A DNA stretch of 64,000 nt from CAYOSF01 sp964406605 (lineage in GTDB: Bacteria > Chloroflexota > Dehalococcoidia > DSTF01 > RBG-16-68-14), in assembly GCA_964406605.1 (NCBI GenBank), contig CAYOSF010000009.1:62001-126000 (forward strand), in the 5' to 3' direction. The notes under the pieces were generated by a model. It ran no database searches. It worked only from the letters and a program-made list of their open reading frames with translations, and was not told the origin of the DNA. Made by a program: the position numbers and the translations under genes. Below, in pieces: positions 58,211 through 64,000 of the stretch. Every line of letters starts with the position of its first letter. Position 1 is the first letter of the stretch.

Positions 58211-60188
58211 TGGTCAACACTCCATGGATCTCTTCCAGAATCTGCTCATCGTCGAAGAGGTGCTGGTGGAGAGCGGCGCTGGGACAGGCGGCGACGCAGA
58301 CACCGCAACCCTTGCAGAGCGCCTCGTTCAGCACCGCCACCTCGCGCTCCTCGTTGAAGTCGAGTGCGCTGTACGGACAGAGGCCGATGCAGGTGCGACA
58401 ACCGGAGCACGCCTCCTCGATGATATAGGCCGTGTTGGGCTCCAGCTCCATGAAGCCCTTGTCGACGAGCGCCAGGGCTTCGCCGGCCGCGGCCTGTCCC
58501 TGGGCCACGCTGTCCGGGATGTCCTTGGGGCCCTGACACGCTCCGGCCAGGAAGACGCCGTCGGTCAGAGTGGAGATGGGCGCCAGCTTGGGGTGTTTCT
58601 CCAGGAAGAAGCCGCCCTGGCTGCAGGAGATCCCGAACTGCCGGCGCACCTCGTCCGCGTCCGCGCGCGGTTCCATGCCCACCGCCAGGATCACCATGTC
58701 GAGTGGGACGCGCCGCACCACTCCGGTGAGGGTGTCCTCCACCTGCGCTATTAGGTGTCCCTCCTCCTCGGGAACGTGTGGCGAGTCCGTCACCACCGCC
58801 ACCCTGCCCCGGATAAAGTGCGTACCCTCCTCCATGAGCCGGTGGTAGAACTCCTCGTAGCCCTTGCCGCCCGCCCGCATGTCGATGTAGAAGTTGTAGA
58901 CCTCCGCTCCTGACTTCTCCTTCACCAAATGGGCGAGCTTGAGCGACGCCATGCAGCAGACGCGAGAGCAGTAGATGTTGTAGTTGGTGTCGCGCGAGCC
59001 GACGCAGTGGATGATGCCCACCCGCTCGGGTGTGGACCCGTCCTTGAGAAGGACCTGACCGCCGGTGGGGCCGCTGGCATTGGCAAGTCGCTCGAACTCC
59101 AGGCTGGTGATGACGTTGGGCAGCCTGCCGTAGCTGTAACGCGGAATGCGACGGGCATCGAACGGCTTGAAGCCGGTCGCCAGGATGGCCGCTCCTACCT
59201 TCAGGTTGACGATGCGGTCCTCCTGGTCGAAGTCGATTGCGTCCAGCGGGCAGAACTTCTGGCACGCCTTGCACTTCCCGTCCTTCGTGAAGTAGACGCA
59301 GCGTTCCCGGTCCAGCACGGGATAGCGGGGCACCGCCTGCGGAAAGGGCGTGTAGATGACCGGTCGGTTGCTCATCCCAAGGTCGAATTCGGAGGGAACG
59401 TTCTTCCAGGGGCACTTCTCCACGCAGAGCCCGCAGCCGTTGCACTTCTCCTCGTCCACATAGCGGGCCTTCCTGCGCACGCGCACCTCGAAGTTGCCGA
59501 CGTAGCCGGATACCTCGTCCACCTCGCTGTAGGTCAGGAGTTCGATGTTCGGGTGCTGGCCTACCTGCACCATCTTCGGGGTGAGAATACATGCGGCGCA
59601 GTCCAGGGTGGGGAAGGTCTTGTCGAACATGGCCATGTGGCCGCCGATGGATGGCTCCCGCTCCACCAGGTAGACCTTGCGGCCGGCCTCGGCCAGCGTG
59701 AGGGCTGCCTGGATGCCGGCGATGCCGCCTCCCAGCACCAGGACGTCCGGATGGATGGGCACGCGCTTGCGCTCCAGCGGCTCGTGCAGAGCCACGCGGC
59801 GCACGGCCCCGGCCAGCAGCGCCTTGGCCTTTTCCGTAGCATCCTCATCGTTCTCGGTCACCCAGGAGACGTGCTCCCGGATGTTGACCTCGTGGAAGAA
59901 GAAGGGGTTGGTGCCGCCTTCCTCCGTCGTTCGTCTGAAGGTCGCCTCATGCATCAGAGGGCTGCAGGCCGCCACGACCACGCGGTTCAGTCCGTGCTCC
60001 CTGATGTCCTGCTTGATGAGCTCCTGACCCGGATCGGAGCACATGAACTTGTACTCTTTGGCCACCGTGACGAAGGGCAGCCCCGCGGCGAACTCGACCA
60101 CGTCGTCCACGTTCACCTTGCCACCGATGTTGGTGCCACAGTGGCACACGTAGACGCCAATCTTGGGGGCGCCGTTTCTCTGGATCAC
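58203..60188 (-). CDS. hdrA: Heterodisulfide reductase subunit A (FAD, multiple 4Fe-4S)
   Basis: The 661-residue protein is full-length HdrA, the flavin-based bifurcating subunit. The N-terminal domain has VCHCGTNIGG near residue 13. The FAD domain begins VLVLGGGIAGIQAALTLA near residue 147, with LDCAACILTPKMV near residue 196; the position that is selenocysteine in some methanogens is Cys here. Ferredoxin motifs are CNGCGLCVEKCPW near residue 242, CKACQKFCPLDA near residue 300, and at the C-terminus CSGCRTCIGLCPY and CKGCGVCVAACPS. GTG 60188 is preferred because AGGAGG lies eight bases upstream; GTG 60197 overlaps that site. It should oxidise hydrogen-derived electrons and split them between ferredoxin and HdrBC. 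Confidence 0.94.
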   Translation of the reverse strand: MIQRNGAPKIGVYVCHCGTNIGGKVNVDDVVEFAAGLPFVTVAKEYKFMCSDPGQELIKQDIREHGLNRVVVAACSPLMHEATFRRTTEEGGTNPFFFHEVNIREHVSWVTENDEDATEKAKALLAGAVRRVALHEPLERKRVPIHPDVLVLGGGIAGIQAALTLAEAGRKVYLVEREPSIGGHMAMFDKTFPTLDCAACILTPKMVQVGQHPNIELLTYSEVDEVSGYVGNFEVRVRRKARYVDEEKCNGCGLCVEKCPWKNVPSEFDLGMSNRPVIYTPFPQAVPRYPVLDRERCVYFTKDGKCKACQKFCPLDAIDFDQEDRIVNLKVGAAILATGFKPFDARRIPRYSYGRLPNVITSLEFERLANASGPTGGQVLLKDGSTPERVGIIHCVGSRDTNYNIYCSRVCCMASLKLAHLVKEKSGAEVYNFYIDMRAGGKGYEEFYHRLMEEGTHFIRGRVAVVTDSPHVPEEEGHLIAQVEDTLTGVVRRVPLDMVILAVGMEPRADADEVRRQFGISCSQGGFFLEKHPKLAPISTLTDGVFLAGACQGPKDIPDSVAQGQAAAGEALALVDKGFMELEPNTAYIIEEACSGCRTCIGLCPYSALDFNEEREVAVLNEALCKGCGVCVAACPSAALHQHLFDDEQILEEIHGVLTNA

Positions 60189-60201
60189 AGTCAGCACCTC
60201 C

Positions 60202-61068
60202 TTATGCCCGGACGAGCGCCGCGGGCGGCGGAACGAAAAGCCTCTGCAATCCCAGCTTCTTATCCGGAATGCCCATCGAGAGTCCCAGGAGCTGGGTGAA
60301 GTAGAGCACGGGCATTCTCACGTCCTCGGCGAAGCGCCCGCTGACGGCACCCTGGTAGGCCTCAAGGTTGAACTGGCACAACGAACACAGTGTCACTATC
60401 AAGTCCGCCTCAAGGCGCTTCGCCTCGTGCAGCAAGCGATAGACCAGGCGCCTGCCCACTTCCTCGACGGTCCCGGTGAGAGATCCGCCGCAGCACCGCG
60501 TCCGGAGCGGGTAGTCGATGGCCTCAATGCCGAGAGGGCTGAACAGCTCCTCCATCCGGCTTGGGAAGCGCCATTCCTCGGGGGTCCCGTAGGGGCGGCT
60601 GTAGAGGCAGCCATAGTAGCACGCGATGCGCACGCCGTTGATCTCTCGCCTGACGTGCTTCTTGATCTCTTCGGTGCCGATGTCTTCGATGAGTACGTCC
60701 AGCGGGTGACGAACGGCTACGTTTCCCTCGTAGGCCAGACCCATGTCGCGGAGAGCTTCCAGAACCTTGCTCATGAGATCGGGATAGCGCGCGCGGTAGT
60801 CGTCCACGCGCCTCAGCACGAAATAGCAGGCGTTGCATGGCGCTAGGAGGTCTTGCAGCTTCTGCTTTTCGGCCAACGACAGGTTGCGCGCCGCCAGCGC
60901 CAGAGCTTGGGTCTGGTCGATGCCCATGTAGGCGGTGGCTCCGCAGCAGTTCCAGTCGTCCAGCTCCTCAAGTTCGTGGCCCAGTTCCTCAAACACGGCG
61001 GTCAGGGACTCCGCGCCGTGCTTGCCGGTGCCCTTCAGCGAGCATCCCGGGTAGTAGGTGTAGCTCAT
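60202..61068 (-). CDS. hdrB: Heterodisulfide reductase subunit B (CCG-domain)
   Basis: The 288-residue protein has the two CCG domains that bind the unusual noncubane 4Fe-4S clusters: YPGCSLKGTGK near residue 6 with NCCGATAYMG near residue 40 and PCNACYFVL near residue 77; then ACYYGCLYSRP near residue 149, RTRCCGGSLTGT near residue 190 and TLCSLCQFNLEAYQ near residue 228. Both CxnCCGxnCxxC patterns are intact, so it is likely an active disulfide- or thiol-reducing subunit. In a bacterium without CoM/CoB the acceptor is unknown. It overlaps hdrC by four bases. Confidence 0.94.
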   Translation of the reverse strand: MSYTYYPGCSLKGTGKHGAESLTAVFEELGHELEELDDWNCCGATAYMGIDQTQALALAARNLSLAEKQKLQDLLAPCNACYFVLRRVDDYRARYPDLMSKVLEALRDMGLAYEGNVAVRHPLDVLIEDIGTEEIKKHVRREINGVRIACYYGCLYSRPYGTPEEWRFPSRMEELFSPLGIEAIDYPLRTRCCGGSLTGTVEEVGRRLVYRLLHEAKRLEADLIVTLCSLCQFNLEAYQGAVSGRFAEDVRMPVLYFTQLLGLSMGIPDKKLGLQRLFVPPPAALVRA

Positions 61069-61655
61069 GGCTTCGCCTCCTGAACTCTGCGGAGAAGATT
61101 ATCCAGGGCCTTGGGATCGCGTATCCGCTCATGCCGTAACTCAAACCGCCCGGTCCTGAGCAGCTTGAGACCGATGGGGGCCATCTTCAACAGCTTGAGG
61201 GGGTTGGTCCGCAACGCGAGGCCAAGCACCACGGCCATCTCGTTGTTGCGGCCTGACGCCTTCACATTCCTCAGGAACTCCTGGGCCAGCACGGGGATGG
61301 GGAACCCGCGTGGGTGGGTGCCTTCCTTGATCGCCAGCCGCTTCAGTGCGTACATCACGTCGGTGATGTGGATGCCCGCCGGGCAATTGACCGTGCAGGA
61401 GTAGCAGGAGGCGCAGAGCCAGACTGTGCGGCTGTGCAGCGCCTCGTACTTGAATCCCTCCCGCACCATGTTGATGAGCCGGCGGGGTGTGTAGTCCATG
61501 AACGGCGCAATGGGACAGATGCCGCTGCAGGAGCCGCACTGGAGACACCCGAAGATGCCTTCGCCGCCGGGGATGGAGGCCACCTCATAGGCGAAGCCCC
61601 GGTCCAGCTCGCCCTCGTACGTGATGCTGCCCTGAAGCAGCGGTGGTGCGGCCAT
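61065..61655 (-). CDS. hdrC: Heterodisulfide reductase subunit C (two 4Fe-4S)
   Basis: The 196-residue protein has two ferredoxin-type sites, CLQCGSCSGICPIAP near residue 37 and CASCYSCTVNCPAGI near residue 82. A helical C-terminal half follows with PIPVLAQEFLRNV and LALRTNPLKLLKMAPIGLKLL. It carries electrons from HdrA to the catalytic HdrB. ATG 61655 follows AAGGAGGTGAGG and is the first gene of the operon, which runs without a real gap down to hypE. Confidence 0.94.
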   Translation of the reverse strand: MAAPPLLQGSITYEGELDRGFAYEVASIPGGEGIFGCLQCGSCSGICPIAPFMDYTPRRLINMVREGFKYEALHSRTVWLCASCYSCTVNCPAGIHITDVMYALKRLAIKEGTHPRGFPIPVLAQEFLRNVKASGRNNEMAVVLGLALRTNPLKLLKMAPIGLKLLRTGRFELRHERIRDPKALDNLLRRVQEAKP

Positions 61656-62003
61656 GCCTCACCTCCTTCTACTCGTAGCGGCGGCGGTGTTGTCGCCGCG
61701 TCGCCGAACAGTTGCCGAATGCTCAGCTCGCACGTTCGGTATCAGCGCGGAACTCATGCGCTGGTGAAGAGCCGGTGACCTCTGGCGTTCATGTTGGGCG
61801 GGCCGCCGTGCCGGGCGGAGCGGAGCATTGCAGCATTCCCTGCCGAATCCATGGTGAGCGGAGTCCCTAGACTCACGTCCGATGCTCCCTACTTGTCTCG
61901 GTGCCTGTCCCAGGGACCTGAATAGGCGTACTGGAGCGCGTGCGCGTTCCCCATTACTGATCCTCTCTCCGAATCTCTGCGTCCCTTCGTCAGCCCTCAT
62001 CGG
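61656..62003. other. Region upstream of the Hdr-Mvh operon
   Basis: The 348 bases should hold the operon promoter. I see a GCGGCG/CGCCGC hairpin near 61682-61704 but no clear -35/-10 pair. A 113-codon frame on the minus strand has no ribosome site and looks non-coding. Confidence 0.4.
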
Positions 62004-62498
62004 CTACCCCTGATGCGGGTCGGGCTGCACGCGCCTGCGGGCCGGCGGGCTTTGCCTGCCGCCTTCGCCGCTAAGCGCCGCTCTCCGCGCGGGTCTTCCC
62101 GAACGGCGCTCCCCGTCCCCCGGCAAGGCAGGCTTCAGCATCGCAAGGAGAACACCCGGGTCGAAGGGCTTGCCCAGGAAGTGATTGCCGAGAGATCCAT
62201 ACTGGACGGTCGCCTCCTGCCTGTCGAGGGCGGTTATCGCCACCCAGGCAGGAGCATTGCGCTCGTCCTTCTCGCGCAGCCGGTCGAGGATGGCTCCGCC
62301 CTGCCCGTCCGGGAGCGTGAGGTCAAGGATCACGGCGTCGGGGGACTCCTGTTCCAGGGCCAAGAGGGCCTCCGCCCCGTACGTCGTCTCCACGACCTGG
62401 AATCCGGAAGTGCTCAAGAATATGCGGAGCATTCTGGCGACGGCCGGATCATCCTCCACCACCAGGGCCGTCGGAGTCCGCTTGTTGGGAGTTCGCAT
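62004..62498 (-). CDS. Single-domain response regulator (receiver only)
   Basis: From ATG 62498 the 164-residue protein has one receiver domain (about 8-125). The acidic pair is in VVEDD near residue 13, the phospho-acceptor Asp in VILDLTLPDGQGG near residue 58, the Thr/Ser switch in AITALD near residue 88, and the Lys in GKPFDP near residue 112. The tail is Arg-rich and disordered, with no output domain, so it may act as a phosphate sink or by protein contact, possibly with the nearby hybrid kinase. ATG 62507 and 62549 are in-frame alternatives; none has a good ribosome site. Confidence 0.8.
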   Translation of the reverse strand: MRTPNKRTPTALVVEDDPAVARMLRIFLSTSGFQVVETTYGAEALLALEQESPDAVILDLTLPDGQGGAILDRLREKDERNAPAWVAITALDRQEATVQYGSLGNHFLGKPFDPGVLLAMLKPALPGDGERRSGRPARRAALSGEGGRQSPPARRRVQPDPHQG

Positions 62499-62550
62499 GG
62501 CACGCATCCCGATTCTGAGCGTAGCCGCAGGAGATGCACCGCTCGTCAAC

Positions 62551-62799
62551 TCAGGGACCGGCCATGTTCAGGACACGTGAATGCCTGGCGTCCATTCGAA
62601 GTGCCCCGGGCCAGACGCGCACACCGGATCCATGTCTCGGCCTCCTTCGCCTCGCCGCCGCTACCGGGGAAGCGAGAACAACCTCGTCCCTGCCGGTCAG
62701 ATGGTTTCCGCACTGGATACAGGCGACGTAGGACCCGAACTTGTCACTCTCTTCAAGGAGATCACCGCCGCATCGTGGACAGCTTCTCAAGTACAACAT
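62551..62799 (-). CDS. Small zinc-ribbon protein
   Basis: The 82-residue protein (ATG 62799, TTGGAGG site) opens with MLYLRSCPRCGGDLLEESDKFG and then CIQCG at residues 27-31, giving a CxxC...CxxC zinc ribbon of about 25 residues. The rest is Arg-rich and probably disordered. Short proteins of this type occur in many Chloroflexota and related genomes; their role is unknown. The tail may be extended by a frame that runs on by chance in GC-rich DNA. Confidence 0.65.
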   Translation of the reverse strand: MLYLRSCPRCGGDLLEESDKFGSYVACIQCGNHLTGRDEVVLASPVAAARRRRPRHGSGVRVWPGALRMDARHSRVLNMAGP

Positions 62800-63068
62800 G
62801 GCTCACGCCTCCAACTGCGACGATAGGAGCCCCGCAGGTGCCGGGGGCCAATCGCCTCGGTCGCCGAGTTCCTAGGTAGGAGACCATGCATCCGATTCGC
62901 TCCCTCTAGCAAGGGTGGCTTCCATGTCCAGCGTAGGTCCTGGCCGTGAGTGACTCGTGATCGTGAAGGACTTCGAAAGAAAGGAATTGTGAATGCTACG
63001 GCGGAGTGCAGGGAGGGCACCGAAGGCCGGGGCGGCGGGCGCAGCGGGTCGTGTGGGAGTGGGTTTCC
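62800..63068. other. Gap with no supported gene
   Basis: The 269 bases between the zinc-ribbon gene and the hybrid regulator contain only short shadow frames and no clear regulatory motif. Confidence 0.4.
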
Positions 63069-64000
63069 CTAGGCTTCCGCTTTCGGCATGCGATAGCCGA
63101 CCTGCGGCTCGGTGAAGACGTAGCGAGGGTGGCGCGCGTCATCGCCCAGCTTGCGGCGCAGGTTGCGGATGAAGGAACGGATCAACTCGGTCTCCCCAGA
63201 GTAGTGCGGACCCCAAACGCGGTGAAGGATCTGGTCGTGAGTCAGCACTTGCCCGGCGTGCGATGCGAGCTCGTAGAGGAGCTTGTACTCGGTCGCTGAG
63301 AGTGAGACAGGCTGCCCGCTCACCGTCACCCGCCGCTCGACGAAGTTGATGGTTAGATCGCCCAACACGAAGGGTGCGCGCACCTCCGTGACGTCTGGCA
63401 TCACGCGGCGTCTGAGTGCGGCGGCCATGCGGGCCACCAGCTCTGACGGCGAGAAAGGTTTCGTGATGTAGTCATCCGCCCCTGCGACGAGAGCGCGGAC
63501 TGCGTCCTCCTCTTTGTCGCTCGCCGTGAGGAAGATGACCGGAACACCGGAGAACTCGCGGAGCTTCTTGAGCAGGTCGTGTCCGCTTGCATCAGGAAAG
63601 AAGAGGTCGAGCAGCACGAGGTCAGGCTCCTTGAGTTCGACGAGTTCCGGAACCTCCGCGGGGTTGGCGGTGACGTCCACTTGGTAGCCCGCATCCTGCA
63701 GCGCCCGCTGCAGGAAACGGAGAATCTGGGGGTCGTCATCGACGGCCAGTATTCGCGTCCGCTCGCCGGGCCGGCTCACCTTGCCTACGTGCGCGGCCCT
63801 GCGCGTCGGCTCGGGCGCCGGGAGAGCGCCCTCCTTGGCCGCAATCGGCAGCGTGAAGCTGAAGGTGGAGCCCTTTCCCTGGCCGGCGCTTTCCGCCCAG
63901 ATGCGCCCGCCGTGGGCCTCCACAATGCCCTTGCAGATGGCAAGCCCCAGCCCTGTGCCCTGCAGGCCCAGCCCCTGCCGTTCGTGGACCCGGGAGAACT
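63069..64000 (-). CDS. Hybrid histidine kinase-receiver-winged-helix regulator, C-terminal part
   Basis: The gene enters from the right edge, so its N-terminus is missing. The first visible codons give the kinase G2 box GTGLGLAICKGIVEAHGG and then GKGSTFSFTLPI, the end of a HATPase domain. The same frame continues into a receiver domain: ILAVDDD, phospho-Asp in LVLLDLFFPDASG, Thr in FLTASD and Lys in YITKPF. It ends in an OmpR/KdpE-type winged helix with LGDLTINFVERRVTVSG, LSATEYKLLYELASHAGQVLTHDQIL and RRKLGDDARHPRYVFTEPQVGYRM. Kinase, receiver and DNA-binding output in one chain is unusual; most OmpR regulators are separate proteins. No frameshift or start site suggests two genes, though an internal ATG at 63923 exists. 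Confidence 0.85.
   Translation of the reverse strand, partial: FSRVHERQGLGLQGTGLGLAICKGIVEAHGGRIWAESAGQGKGSTFSFTLPIAAKEGALPAPEPTRRAAHVGKVSRPGERTRILAVDDDPQILRFLQRALQDAGYQVDVTANPAEVPELVELKEPDLVLLDLFFPDASGHDLLKKLREFSGVPVIFLTASDKEEDAVRALVAGADDYITKPFSPSELVARMAAALRRRVMPDVTEVRAPFVLGDLTINFVERRVTVSGQPVSLSATEYKLLYELASHAGQVLTHDQILHRVWGPHYSGETELIRSFIRNLRRKLGDDARHPRYVFTEPQVGYRMPKAEA

Noticed and set aside
55277..60188. Selenocysteine in the hydrogenase large subunit or HdrA, as in some methanogens.
   Set aside because: The nickel-ligand and HdrA positions are all ordinary Cys codons with no in-frame TGA.
61659..62000. A 113-codon frame upstream of hdrC.
   Set aside because: No ribosome site, Arg-rich composition typical of a GC shadow, and it occupies the expected promoter region of the operon.
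1..64000. tRNA, rRNA, phage or insertion-sequence genes.
   Set aside because: No cloverleaf, rRNA segment, transposase or integrase was seen on either strand.

Overview
The window is high-GC bacterial chromosome with short intergenic gaps and strong Shine-Dalgarno sites. It shows no rRNA, tRNA, prophage or insertion sequence. An uncultured Chloroflexota lineage (Dehalococcoidia- or Anaerolineae-like) fits best: Pro/Thr-rich cohesin/dockerin surface proteins, a soluble Hdr-Mvh hydrogenase, TreT, a small zinc-ribbon protein, and sortase signals in a gene set with no outer-membrane genes. This is inference from gene content, not a phylogenetic placement.

Bases 1-19000 are mostly metabolic. They hold the start of a type-B carboxylesterase; an ADP-forming acyl-CoA synthetase-like protein; a purine-salvage pair (hpt and adenine deaminase); an organomercurial-lyase-like gene read through two in-frame UGA codons; an Old-Yellow-Enzyme/FeS/FAD oxidoreductase with its own ETF pair; an orphan molybdopterin oxidoreductase; a hotdog-like protein and an enoyl-CoA hydratase; a DEAD-box helicase; a Ni-superoxide dismutase with its maturation protease; a lipoprotein; and an orphan NuoB-like subunit. 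The lyase-like gene is the sharpest single-gene observation. Its UGA codons fall where MerB has its two catalytic cysteines, and each is followed 17 or 19 nt later by a hairpin with a GGUC apical loop, as expected of bacterial SECIS elements.

Bases 19000-47250 form a large exported-protein locus. A 1591-residue scaffoldin-like protein carries five cohesin-like domains, a divergent sixth module, a dockerin-like pair, a long Thr-Pro stalk and an LPETG sorting signal. Ten more plus-strand genes encode exported proteins that combine cohesin-like domains, a related Cys-rich domain with an 'IGIGA' motif, DUF11-type repeats and Thr-Pro linkers. They end in a dockerin, an LPxTG signal or a membrane anchor. 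A beta-propeller lipoprotein and two tandem sortases close the locus. None of the dockerin proteins has a recognisable hydrolase domain, so this looks like a non-cellulosomal, sortase-anchored cell-surface assembly.

Bases 47300-64000 are on the minus strand. They hold a helical hypothetical protein, trehalose synthase TreT with a 49-residue membrane protein, and one tightly overlapping operon hdrC-hdrB-hdrA-mvhD-mvhG-mvhA-protease-hypA-hypF-hypC-hypD-hypE. This encodes an electron-bifurcating heterodisulfide reductase/[NiFe]-hydrogenase complex with most of its maturation set, but no hypB in the window. A lone receiver-domain protein, a zinc-ribbon protein and the end of a kinase-receiver-winged-helix hybrid regulator finish the window.
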